A DNA stretch of 64,000 nucleotides from Moringa oleifera (taxonomy: Eukaryota > Streptophyta > Magnoliopsida > Brassicales > Moringaceae). This document shows, in pieces, positions 1 to 12,479 of this stretch. The notes below the pieces were generated by a model. That model saw only the letters and a program-made list of their open reading frames with translations. It had not been told where the DNA came from and made no database searches. The position numbers and the translations under genes were made by a program. Numbering within the stretch: position 1 is the stretch's first letter; the number at the start of each line of letters is the position of its first letter. The stretch is from contig JAJFZO010000747.1 in NCBI GenBank assembly GCA_021397835.1, positions 7,026,501 to 7,090,500 of the forward strand. The letters are read 5' to 3'.

Positions 1-3000
1 GCTGCATCAGCACTGTATCTGCCCGTCCTGGGACTAGTAACAACAGACTTTGTATCACACCAGACACCTGCTGCAGTATCCAACACTAAAACAAAAGGAA
101 CATGAAAAGTTAGTTAGACGTCGACGGATGGGGAATGACCACCAAACAAACTCCTAGCATAACAACAATACCAATAATTCCAATGATAAAAATATTGCTT
201 CACAATTTAATTCCTTTTCCCCTTTGATAAACACCAGAACTGTTACTTGTAAAGCCATATGATGCGTTACAACATTTTCGAACATTGGATAATATAGCTA
301 TGGTTTCTGATTGAAGAAAGAAAAAACAACAGTGGATAACAAAGCTAACTCTTTCAAGCAGAAAAGAAAAGAATCCATATTGATTGGACATCATTCAGCA
401 ATGCAAGTAATACTTAGAGAGAAAAAGTCAAACATTAAGCCACAAATTCGTCTTATATTAATTCAATAGAGACTGACTTACGCCATTATCAGGAACATAC
501 AACATTACAAATATTATGAATCCAGGTGCATGTTTGCCTTCACCAAGTACCACCTGTTATGCTCTAAGCATATGTACAGAATTGTTTTACCCACAGTCTC
601 CAATAACTAGGACCAGACTTATCAGGCAACCTCCCTTGGAACCACCATGTGGATCTTACATCCAGATTCTTGGTACATTTGTGCACCAGATCCAAAAATT
701 GTGATTCTGAATTTCTCATAAAAAATTAGACAAAACTACTAGTTTTAAAAGAGTTAAAACAATGACAATTTCTAAGCACCAGAAAGGAAGAAGAGAGTAG
801 CTCATTCATTACATGAAACTTATTTTGTCAGAAACAAGAGTTGTCGACTTCACCAGTTGACAAAACTCATTATCTTATTAACTATTACTATGCATACAAC
901 TTTTTCATAGTGAACCTATTAATACCCAGCAGAGTAACATACCACCAGCACAAATGGGTATCATGGACCGAAATGTAGTAATTTTCCAGTAGTTATTCCT
1001 ATCTTATAAGAACCAGAACAGCTGTAGGCACTGAATGAACTCTCTACTTCCACAGTGGACAGAGAAATATAAACTACAAATTAAGTACAGCAGCTATCCA
1101 GATCCAAACAAATAAAATATGTTGTTTACGTTCTTAAGTTACACAAAAGTAGTAATTTTTCCCTTACATATTACATATAAACAAAGAAATGCCTCTTTAA
1201 AATTTGAAAACAATAATATAAGTTAAATCATAAATTGTTGTATAACCTTCATGTAGTACAAAAACAACAGCTCTTTGCAGATACCTACTCAAAACAAATT
1301 TCAGTAATTTGCACATGAACAACCCTCAAGCACACCACACCCAGGAGGTCAAAATTTTATAAATATCAAGTACTACCTGCAACACTTGATGAGTCTTCTA
1401 CCATACGTCCACCACCAAGTGCCCCTCCGGACACATGAAGCCGCGCATTAACAAAGACCTAGAATTTTATCACAAGTAATTGATTTAACTGAAAAGCAAC
1501 CAGAGAACCAACTAAAAGAATTAAACAAAAGGAAGTAAAAACCCACAGCTGCATGTTGATATCTTGGAGATGGTGAGACACCAGGAGCTATGGCCCATTC
1601 CCAACGACCATCCCTATGTTTAGCAAGTCCATAAGCACTTGCCAGTGGCTGCCAAACCCCAGAAAGAACAAAAAGAAAGATAAAAGAAAAAACATATAGG
1701 AGGTCAAGCAAATGCCAAACTACAAAAATCATGGAAGGGAGAAGCACCACAAACATAAACAACAATATTGCCAACCAACAAGAGAGAACAAAGGGGATGG
1801 GGAGAACGAAACCTCCCATGTTAATACACAGCATGTTCTGAAAAGGAAAGGCATGAACAGATAGATGCATTCTTCAATTTAAACATAGCCCTTCAGGAGA
1901 GAGGGAAAAAAAAAAAAAAAGCTACAAATTCTCATTTCAAAACAACAACATAAGAGTTTTAACTCATGTCCACATGCAGGCCATTTCAGTTCCTAAAAAG
2001 CCACTTTAGCTATGGCCCTTGTAGAACTCTGCAGATTCTCTGTCTCATGTTTATGTTCCTGATCCCAACGATTAAATATATCACAAAGATTTCATAAAAG
2101 CATTCCAGTGACATTACATCTACTCAACAGAAGGCAACTACCAAAAAATAAAATAGAAAGGGATAATTTTTCCTTCCTTCACAGTAGCCACAGAGATTAT
2201 TCTTCACTTATCATGATAAATCTTTAATTTTTGACTCCATATAAAGCACCAAGTAGGAGTCTTGATATTTCAAAAGTTGTATCTAGGATGAATTTTGCAA
2301 TTTAATAAATAAAATGAAGAACAATCAATGAGAGGAAAATATAATGGAGATAAGTAGGCAGCAGCTGTCAGGAAATAGAAACAAATATACTACTGTGAAG
2401 GCATTCCCAAAAAATCCTTGCAGCAACTCGGACTAGAGCTGATTAGTGAATTATAGAGCATATGTAAAATTCACAAAACTTAAGAAGGTAAACAACGTAA
2501 AAGAGTTCCCAAACTTGATGCCACTACCCCTGACTTCTTCCAAATGTATAATTGAATAACAAAGAAAAAACAAAACGTGATTCTTAGAAAAAAAAAATGT
2601 TTTTCATAATTACAGCGTTGAAAGTTCCTGACACCTGAGAAAAAGAAACAGAAACAATATGTAATCTGCCATCAAGTGTCAGTTTCATCCAAGATTACAA
2701 TCTCCTCATGCCACTGCTAGTTAACTTCAGGACCCATAGATGGTCGTTAAATTCAGAACCCATACAAAAATGGATTCCCCATAGTCAAACTTCCCAACCC
2801 AGGTACCTCGGTATATACATAAAATCTACCATGAAAAGCTAACATTGATAGGTAGAATTCCCTCCTCCCTCTTTTTTTCTCTATGTTAAAAGCCAGTGAT
2901 TTCAGCAAAACTCACTTAGCTTTATGGGCCAACACCTTCTCCCCTGAAGCACCACACCAACCCACCCAGGACCACCAATTGGAAGGAAAAAAAGGTTAAG

Positions 3001-6000
3001 AATGGAAAGTCTATACCGAAAATAATACTCCAACCTACATCCAAATGCATCAATGGTAAGGGTACAGTTAAGGATGCACGAACTGTTAGCACCAAGTTTA
3101 TGTTTTAAATTCTCTTCATAGGTGGCAACTCATTGCCTTTCTGGACTTCTGAAAACACAGTTGTTACTCATCATGTAGCTTATGAATTCTTGTTAGCTTT
3201 GCTATTTAGTAAAGATTTTACTTTCACATTTGAAATTTCCTTCAAGTTCCAGGACATGAGAAAGACGCCTAAATGATATCACTGCCATTTACTTTGTAGT
3301 ACTTACATCTCATCCCCCCAACCACTAACACCCAAGAGGAAAAATATTCAAGCTGTCTTTTGCTATCAATATTTTATTATAACTAGCCAAACTATCTGTT
3401 AAACCTTACATGAAAAATTTAGTAAAACCAAATGATATACAAATTAAACATTCAACTTACCACACTGTTTGCATCCCTCCCTCCACAAAGCAGAAGGAGA
3501 CCATCAGAACGTGCACTTGCAGTTGCATACCTAGTCAAATAGGGTCAAATAATGGCTGAGTTGAAAATAACCAAAGATAAGCTAAAAGAGTCAACAGAAA
3601 TAAGAAGAGAGGCTAGATAGGTTTAGCAACCAATTCATAATTTATTGTAAATATTGTAAATAGGATATTCTGAGTAGTGCAAAAGTATTTTTCCTTTTCT
3701 TCTCCAGCAAGGAAACTTTTCCCTAGGGATAGAAAATGGAAACCCTATACAAATAGGGTCACATGTATGCAAGTTTAGACTTAAAAAATTCTGATATACT
3801 AGCAGGAAGTAGAAACATCTCCCCCATGCACTCTATCAGAAGTCATTTCTGTATTGATTGTCAAACAGCTCCAGCCAAAGATGCATCAAGAAGAAGGGGG
3901 AAAAGAAAAAGATTAAAGAAAGAACTTCCCAAACTACTTATACTGATGCAGGATCTTAATCCCAAGCATCTAGCTTCATAAAATTCCAATTTATTTGCAT
4001 CATGCAACCAACATGGAAGCAACACCAGCCATTCATCATTTAACAACCTTTATTTGCACATAGTAAAGAAGGATAATGTCACTATTATTAACTTCTATGT
4101 GACAGTAGCAGCAGGATTCAGTTATCAACACCTGTTGCATCCAGGAAGTAAATAATTAAGTTCATGGAGAAAGCTAGAAACATCATCATCGAAACATGAC
4201 CAGGCTGACATCTCTAACAAGTTAATCACCATCAAACTATAGCGGGATATGCACCAAAAGGTTCTAAGATTTCCGAGGACACTACCCCCATAAAGAGCAC
4301 TAGGTAAAAAATGACATGAAATAAATTGATTATGAAGACCTTCCAGGAGTAAGCAGAGAAAAAAGAAAGAATACACATGGAGACTAAATTGATCTAAACT
4401 AATCATTAGGAACAAGACCTACTGAGGAACTTCCACATTGAGCTAGCATTTGAGGGGGAGAAAGAGACTGAGAGTGAGAGAGAAAATTTACATGCACGGA
4501 GGTGGACCTTCCCCTTCTGGTTCCAACTTACGCCACTCATAAGGCTTTGCAGCTGTGTCCAAGGCCCATACGTCAGCCAAGGGTCGTTTTCCTAAAAATA
4601 TGCAGCAAATTCATTACAAATCTGAAATTATGAACTTCCAGTTTTCACGTGTCAACATAAAGGTTTCAAAACCCACAGGATAAAAACTACATTGTCAAAT
4701 GGCATACCATCATTCCCACCAATTGCCATGAGATACCTTTGCCCCACCAACGCCATCACATGCCCATAACGCGGCCCAGGTCCAGGGCCTTGAACAACAA
4801 CTCTGCAGGAAAATTATAACCCTTTTTAATACATAAAAAACTACTATAACAAACATAGTACCAAATCATAGCAAGCACACCCTCCATGATATTAACCTAT
4901 GCCATCGTGGCCGTTGTTGTGTGAGATCAAGAACGTGCAGATCCTCCGCTGACAAACCGGCAGGACCAATGCCACCCTGTTTCACAATAAGAATTCCAAT
5001 TCTAATTTAATATCTAACTGCAAAGCAATTTTTATATCATAAAAGCAATTAATTTATTCTTCTTACACAAGCTATGTAAATGTATATTATGATTTGCTCC
5101 CTACCTGAATAACTACCATGGTTCCAACAGCAGTTGCCACATGCGCAGCTCTTGGTGTGGGCGGTTCTCCATAAGGAGTTATCCTGTAACATTAAGTTCA
5201 TTATAAGAACTAAATCCTGAATACATATTTGAAAAACCACAAAAAGAACAAAAGTGAAAACTGGAAAAGAAAAAAGGATTAAAAAAAAAAGCAAGAAATC
5301 ACTATTTATGCATAAAGACAGAGCCATGAAATATTGAATTTGCTATCCCATGCTTACCTAGACCATTTATTTGTTAGCACATCATAACAGTGCACATCTG
5401 CAGTGGCACCTGCTAGCCCTGGAATTCAAACAAAATCATAAAGGTCATAGAAGATATACACCACGAATGTTACATTGTCAACCTCCATGCTATTTCTTCT
5501 CTTGAGATAAATAGAGAGGACAAGGAAAAATAGAACAACCAATTAATCGTGATGATGTCATGAAGAGACGAACTTCCACTGAAAACTAACAAGGAATTTA
5601 GTTTACATTCTTAATATATAATGCCACAAGGTCAACTGAAGTTCAAAAGTAACTAACATATGAATGCCAATCCCATAAATAAGAAGAGAGCAGCTGACAA
5701 ATGCAAATTATACAATGAAGTTATTCTTCCTTTTTCTTGAAAAGAAATAATAAATTTCAAGTTGCTAGAGTTCATCATAAAAGCCATTAACTGATTCAAA
5801 GATCAGGACTTTTAAACAAGGGCAAAATGAAGATACTAAATTACATGGATAAGATAAGATTACAGTATCTTCATTTTGCCCTCACAGCAAAGGGAACAAA
5901 CTCTTCCAAACAGGTGCTTTTTACGAAAAGAGCAAGCAGAAACTGTAAATCACGTACTGGTTTGGTGTAGATAAACTAGAGAAATCTGGGAGAGTGTGCA

Positions 6001-7585
6001 GGTTTTGTTGGGATAAGTTTGGGTGATTTTGGGGTCGTTGGCAGCAAAATTGAGGGCTTGGGGAGGCATAAGGACTGCCGGGGTTAGGAAGAAAACAACT
6101 GCATTGATCTCACTTCTCATTTGTTGACTAGAGTAAGGGAAGAGGAACAGGAAGGCTTTTAAAGGGATGGAACATCACTTAGTATGTTGAGGAATAGACG
6201 GATTCATATACTAAAATTATGAGTAACAGGGATTCTTCCGTAAATAAGGAAGACTTTGTAGAATTCATAAACATCATCACTTCTACATAAGATCTAACGC
6301 CCTTTATATAGGTGGGCGGCATCCTTTCACTGCCTTATAGCTTAATATAACTTTGTTTCTGATAAAAAAAAAAATGGATAAGATGAGATTATTATCTGCA
6401 TTAGCTGAGACAGACCTTAGGGCTCAGCCCCTTGTGCCAGTAGGAGTTCCCAAAAAAAAAAAAAAAAACAAGTAAACAGCGCTACCTATATTTTACACAG
6501 CTTGCGGACATAAAGCTTTGTCAATAGTGATGGTACTACTTGGAAACCCAGGACCAATATACAACTTGGAAATTTTGCACCATCAATGAGAAAGAAAAAA
6601 TCTTAAACAGAAAGTCAAACAGCATTTAATGCAACCCTATTTGGATTAATACATGTGAGGATCAGAGAAGTACTTCAGCTGAACAGAACCAACATTTCTA
6701 GACATTAATCACATTCAAACAAGCATAATCAAAGCAGCTGACAATAAGTGGGCTTCAGCATAACCAGGGATAATAGCCTGTTGAACATTGACGACTTTAA
6801 AACACTGAATGGTTTATAACATCAATTTTAAGTTGCTTCAAATTAGATGGACCTAAGGTCATTTGCTACTAAAACTACTCCTGTGGTTGTACAACCACAA
6901 AACCATGAACATCAAGAGAACAAGAAAAACAAGAAAAAAACCACAACGTGTAGCTTAGAATTACTTAGGGTTCCAAAATACCAAAGTTCCCTATAAAAAG
7001 TCAAGACCAGCATGTTGAATTAGTTGGTATACGAAAGATGCAGAACCACGGAACAGGAAATGAGCTAAATGGAATGGACAAACAAACAATGAGCAACACA
7101 ACCAAGAAATGAAAACAAGAAGGATTTAACATACGGATGCCAGCGCTCCCCGCCGAGGAAGGAGTCCCTGAAGCAGCAGAATTGCCCTCAAGAGCCGTGG
7201 CACCCCCAAACAAAATAAGCCGGGGGCCAATGTAACCAGGAGTCCCCTCTTCTCCTACAGCCGCCACTGCCGTCAACGTGTGGCCGCACCTCGGCCCCGG
7301 GCCGTCCTCCTTCTTCTCTATTATGGCATTTACAACGGAATAGGTGGGCGCACATCTCGGCCCCACAACAGGCGTCTGCTGCACCTGAGCCGCGGCTGCC
7401 GCCGCCTGCTGCTGCGCCGGCGGAGGCGCTGAACCAGCCCCTGGAGATCCGGCTCCCGCCGGCGAGGGGTCACCTAGCTGCTGCTGAGCCTCCCTCTCCA
7501 TGGGAGCCGGAGATTGACCTCCGCCGTGGTTCTGCACCGCCGGATCGTGATCGGTTTCCGGCACCATCGACGAATCCACATCCAT
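1..7585 (-). CDS. BSL2: BSL2/BSL3-type Kelch-repeat serine/threonine phosphatase, 5' part (10 exons in window)
   Basis: Members of this family (BSU1-like) carry an N-terminal Kelch propeller and a C-terminal PP1-like phosphatase, and act in brassinosteroid signalling through BIN2-type kinases. Coding exons read on the minus strand: 7585-7135, 5418-5358, 5183-5105, 4976-4897, 4802-4708, 4591-4492, 3530-3461, 1648-1547, 1458-1377 and 85-1 (continuing past the edge). All use GT-AG junctions and the reading phase is continuous, giving about 401 residues. The start chosen is the ATG at 7585, because MDVDSSMVPE is the usual N-terminus of the BSL2/BSL3 subgroup; an in-frame ATG lies 15 bases upstream. 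Residues 36-71 are Pro/Ala/Gln-rich. Kelch repeats follow, visible as PRCGHT...LFGG near 98-128 and later PRAAHV, PRYGHV and PRYQHA blocks with paired glycines. The phosphatase domain lies outside the window, so its catalytic residues cannot be checked. Intron 1 is 1.7 kb and contains a LINE insertion. Confidence 0.95.
5819..5882. repeat. 19-bp perfect inverted repeat (hairpin) at the LINE 5' junction
   Basis: The left arm 5819-5837 (AGGGCAAAATGAAGATACT) is the exact reverse complement of 5864-5882, with a 26-nt loop. The left arm is host intron sequence. The right arm begins one base inside the LINE insertion described next. Confidence 0.9.
5863..6373 (+). mobile_element. 5'-truncated LINE (L1-like) 3' end in BSL intron 1
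   Basis: Plus-strand translation around 5915-6170 shows a broken zinc-binding/reverse-transcriptase C-terminal region (zf-RVT type: AETVNHVLVWC, then TREIWESV and a KRRNRKAF block), with several stops. The insert ends in a poly(A) run (6363-6374). It is flanked by an 18-bp target duplication, ATGGATAAGATAAGATTA at 5845-5862 and a copy with one mismatch at 6374-6391, as expected for target-primed reverse transcription. It lies antisense to BSL and inside an intron, so it need not disrupt the gene. Confidence 0.85.
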
Positions 7586-8397
7586 TGCTTTGCGATTCAA
7601 ATTAGAGACCTACCCTAGAGATCGAGCTAGAATTCACTCGAATTCGCATCTCTGATCAACATTTCTATCCACTTCCCTTGAATTCGAAATCTCACAGAAC
7701 CAGCGATTGAGGGAAGCGCAGACAGGAAAAAGAGAAAAAGAAATGTCCAAGAAACGAAACCCTAGCTGAGATCGTGGAATCCTCAATCCGCAAGGAGGAA
7801 AAGAAAACGAAGAAGTTTTTTTCTGGGAAAAATTAAGGAGAGAGAAAAAAAGAAATTTTTCCCTTTTTAGGTTTTAGGAGTTATATTTGCCTGCTTTTCT
7901 CTCTCTCTATTGCTATAACCTCGAGGCGGTCGAGGAATACAAAAGAAACGGAATGGAGACAATCTCAAAGCCTTAACAACACCAACAAACTCCACTCTCT
8001 CTCTCCATATGTATATCTGTATCTATATGTCTTTTCGCTTTCTCTCTCTACCATGTATGGCTAATTCTGCTTTTGCTTTATCTCTCTCTAAAAATGATTG
8101 GCATTTTTCCTCTTATTCTTGCTTCTTTATTATTATTGACAGATATTAACTAATTAATCAGTAGCACTTAATTTATTGTTACCGCGAGTTGCCGGTAATG
8201 CCGAGAGCGGAAGGGGTGGTGGGGCAGCCGTCGTATAGGGAAATTGGCGGCGGAGAAGACAGATTGGGCTACCGGAATAACCGGGAACGGGTTTAACTAT
8301 TAACCGTGATAACCGGTTCCTATTTGTAAGGAGGCTTTGGCTTCTGCATTGCAACCCTTTTAAAAGGGGGTAAGTAAGCAGCACGCGCACGTTGTTC
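7586..8397 (-). promoter_or_regulatory. BSL 5' leader and proximal promoter
   Basis: This is sequence upstream of the BSL start codon. It holds purine/pyrimidine-rich tracts (CT runs near 7900-7915, 7995-8005 and 8040-8050) typical of plant leaders and core promoters, and a telo-box-like AAACCCTAG near 7757-7766. It also has a GC-richer block with CCGG and ACCGGTT motifs at about 8180-8320. The transcription start is not visible. No convincing coding region was found; the short open frames here have no recognisable domain. Confidence 0.5.
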
Positions 8398-8437
8398 TCA
8401 CGCGCCTTGACGTTGTTATCACGCGCCTTGACGTTGT
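8398..8437. repeat. Two tandem copies of a 21-bp unit with CGCG and ACGT cores
   Basis: The unit TCACGCGCCTTGACGTTGT begins at 8398 and again at 8419. It lies about 0.8 kb upstream of the BSL start codon and carries CGCG (CAMTA-type) and ACGT (bZIP-type) core motifs. A regulatory role is inference only. Confidence 0.6.
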
Positions 8438-10954
8438 GGCTTTAGGTGGACGATTTTTGCCCTCAATCCAGGAGCAGATGTATCTTACCCGTCCGTGTCA
8501 GCTTGAGAGAAAAAGAAAGTAACAAGAACGAAGTTCGGCCTCAGTGGAGATAGTCAATATCTAACCAATTACATTACCATTTCACTTGTTGAATTAATAA
8601 TTTATTATTTAAAGTCAAAAAAAAATGTCAATTGTCATTAAAACGCAACTTCCGTAATAAATAAACTATGAATCTAAGGACACAAGATTACTACATTTAC
8701 ATCATATTTATAATTTGGAAGGTTAAGTTCACAAAATTTAAATTTTTAAAATAAATAATATTTACAATATAATGTAAATCAAATTGTAATGTGTATTATT
8801 ATAAATATTTAAATTCATATAATTTATTAATAAAAAACATATTTTTAAAAATATTAGATTTAATAATTTAAAAAAATTTATTAAAAAATTAATATGACTA
8901 AAAAAAGTCGCACTTAGGTTCAGCAACTACAAAAACCCTAGCACGGAGCCGCGTGGATAACATTGATAGGCCTAACAAACACATATAGGGTGAGGGCTGG
9001 CTGGGCAACAGATCATATTATATGTTGTTGTTCTCAGCTTAATATAATATGATGTTACCGTTATTATAAAGTTTGTGTCGCATAATTAATGATAATCTTA
9101 ACATACCAATGCATGTTTTAGGGTTTCTAAGCAAAAATTATATAATTGGGTTTTCTTGGTAAAGCATAAATTTTTATATATTTGATTAATTTTATATTTA
9201 ATTAGACATTAAATTGTATAGTCAGGGGATGCAAAAAGGGGGCGAATTACTAGGTAAGGAAGGTTTCACGGAGTCTTAATTAGCTGAGGTGGAACCTTTT
9301 GTACATCACCACGTGGCCAAGTCATTGCGCCAGATCAGACATGTAACAATTTGCATGTGCAATACATTCATGCATATAAACATCAATTACCCTTTCTTTT
9401 TTTCTTTTTTTGGGCTTTGGTGTTGCTGCCGAATGCTGATTGGGTAAAGAATGTGTCCCAATTGTGGTAGGCGGTGTGGAGGACGATGAAAAAGTGAGCA
9501 AAATTGTTGATTAATAGTTATTTGATTGCGCAAGCGAAGTTATGAATCTCATAATCTTTAGATAAAATTAATTTACATTATGGTGTGAGGTTCATGCGAT
9601 ATGTCAAATTGTTGAAGATGAAAGCTTACTCATCGTGATGAGTTGGACACCATTTATGAAGCTTCCCTTGTATATATGTAGCATCATCTTAAAAATTGAT
9701 TCACTTACTATAGTCAAAGCAAGTCAACTTATTTAGTATACCATAAAATCAAACTTGTTTATATACTCTTTTTTTAAAAAAATAATAAACCAATTTTATT
9801 TTTAATTTGATAATGAGATTTAGTATGTTAATTATTTCAAAAACTAATTTGAACCTAGGCAATGTGTAAAACATAATTCCTTAACGTCTTTTGAAATTTG
9901 AATATTTGACACTTCTATTTACTTTTATACTATCTTTTCCAAAAACAAATTAATAAATAAGTATGATATTGAAAATAAATTTTTTATGCTGTTTTTATTT
10001 TTTAAAATGGTAAATATAAAGAAAAGTATTTTATTTCATGTAAATTTTAATTTAAATATTGTTATTTTAATTTTTTTAATTAAACATTCAAATTTTTAAT
10101 TTGAATCAATTTCAACTTTTTCATCGATTGTAATTTTTTTTGACATAGTCAATTATATGATTTTTTTTAGGCATATTAGGGTTTAAAAAAAACACCAACT
10201 CTCTAATGTTGATAAATAACCAAAAAAATCTTTTTTCTTGCCCTACTTTTTTTGTAATACTTTTTAGGCTTCATTACAAAAATTGTATAAAATAGTAAAA
10301 TGATATTGATTTGACATTAACGAAAGACGAAAGGAATCAAATTCCTTTTCTTTGAGAGGGCCACTTGTAATACTTTCAAAGGATTGATTCATTATTTTGT
10401 GCCTCAAATCAACATTTCCATCCTCAAAGAGCTAGATTAGGGTTTCAAATCAAAGGAAGTGACTTCTAAGTCTAGGTTTGCAAGATTCAATGCTACCGTG
10501 CACTAATACATTTGATATCTGCCTTAAAATAATATACAACAAACATAGTAGACAAAATTTAGAGAAACATAAAAAATAAAAGATGTGGAAGAAGTCTACA
10601 AAATTTGATGTTCTCTGTGTTTTTACCCTTTTTTTACCAAAAAATATTTCTCATTCCTTTTTCTTTTTCTTTCTTAAGACTTGTTTTGGGTATTTTTTTT
10701 TCTTAAAATTTAAGCTCAAACATCACCCTGCAACTATTTTTCTTGTCTTTTTATCTTTTTCCTTCCTTTCTCCATCCTCTACATTGCCTATCTTTCCCTT
10801 GATTCCTTTCCATTAACTACAATAAGATTGCATCAATTAGACATCAATTTTCTACAATACTTATTTAATCCAAGATTATAGCATCAATTTTTGTTAAACA
10901 ATGACCTTTCTCTCTTGATTTGGTTAATAATCATTAACACCTACATCTGTCATA
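8438..10954. other. Intergenic AT-rich DNA, no gene seen
   Basis: The stretch is strongly AT-rich beyond 8560, with homopolymer runs and no open frame carrying a recognisable domain. An 11-bp perfect palindromic pair (ATCATATTATA near 9010 and TATAATATGAT near 9043) can form a hairpin. Confidence 0.6.
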
Positions 10955-10959
10955 GTTAG

Positions 10960-11700
10960 TGTTAGACTAGTATCAATTTCTTTCATTATAAACTTTCAAT
11001 AGATTGCCACGAAAAATATGAAATTAATGTCTATCTCAAATAGCAAGATACTTGTTTAATATTAATCATGACTTACAAAGCAACATCATCCATCAAAAAA
11101 TTTAAAGCATAAACTCAATCAAGTCGTCAAATTAAGAAATGATATATAAATTAATGAATAATAATAAAATAAATAAATGAGGCACACTCACACACATATG
11201 CATAACCAAGGTTTAACGTATTTTGGTATAATATTTATGTTCACGGATGAATCTCCCTAAATAAGAGATTCAACAGTTCACTAATAAATAATTTAATGAG
11301 TTGTAATCAAAGAGAAAAAGATCCAAAATATATATAAGCTTCCTAAAGTTTTTTGCACCACTTCGATCTCTCCATTGTCAATAAAGTCTCACTGATAAGG
11401 TCAATAATGGTTGCTTTCAAAACTCTCTCTCAAAGCTTTTTGAATCTCTTTTGATTCAATCTTAAAAACTCTTCATCCTTATATGCACCCCCTCTTTAAT
11501 TTTAGAGCATACATTTTCACCTTCATAAAGTTGCTCTTTGGCTTTTGCAAAGGTTACTATATGGCTAAGGTTGATTGCCCAACTGAGTTGTTATATGTTG
11601 GTGACTCCTTACCTACTCATCACTCTCATTTGATCAAAAATGACACTAAAAAAAATCATTTTTGTTGTTTAAGGAAGTAGTTAGAAATAGATATTCAACA
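10960..11700 (-). repeat. Copia 3' LTR (left copy)
   Basis: It starts TGTTAGACTAG and ends ATATTCAACA. It aligns along most of its length with 15897-16624, for example the shared blocks TTTAAAGCATAAACTCAATC and AATAAATAATTTAATGAGTT. Confidence 0.85.
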
Positions 11701-12479
11701 ATATTCACCTTGCTTTTAATAATTAATGATCCCTACAAACTGTCACCTCTCTTGCCCAGGTTTGATTCATTATTTACAAGCATAGTCTAGCGTCTATACC
11801 AAAAAGCTGAAAACACCACTTTAATGGCCATATTAGAGGAATTTTTCTCTGTATTAATTTTTAGCACAATGGTTTCGTCTTCAATCATCTTCTCACAAAA
11901 TGATATTTCACATTGAAATGCTTTGATCTTTCATGCAACATAGGATTTTTACATAGATGAATTGCAGATTAACTATCACTATAAATTTTACAGCTTTAAA
12001 ATGTGAATGTTAACTCACTTAATATGCCCGATAGCCATACAACTGCTTTAAATCTTTTTATTAGAGCCATGTATTTTACCTTTGTTGAAGATAATGCAAT
12101 AACAAATTAAAGCTGTTTTTAACTAATACACCATCCACCATATTGAAAAATATAGGTAGACAAGTATTTTTGTTTATCTTTATTTCTTGCATAATCTAAA
12201 TCTACCTATCCCATCAATGTTTGTTATTGCTTTGTTTTGCCAGATACCAAACCATATTAAAGTGTGTTTTTCACATACCTTATCAGCCATTTGATAGTCA
12301 ACCAATACTTCTTTCTTTAGTTAGACATATACTAGTTCAATATACTTATTGGATAAGTTAAATTAGATATTGCACAAAACATATAAGACATTAAAGAACT
12401 TACAATATTTTAGTATGATACACTGGACATTTGCTGCTTTTCTTCTTTATTTCTTGGTAAGCACTTCGCTGATAGCTTG

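Noticed and set aside
1448..1870. 140-codon minus-strand open frame
   Set aside because: It is BSL exon 8 with read-through into both flanking introns; only 1547-1648 is coding.
7001..7134. Extension of the BSL first exon into a hydrophobic tail
   Set aside because: It follows a good GTATGT donor and the next exon continues the conserved Kelch frame, so the tail is intron.
10583..10816. Phe/Ser-rich 77-codon plus-strand frame
   Set aside because: It is low-complexity pyrimidine-rich sequence with no domain.
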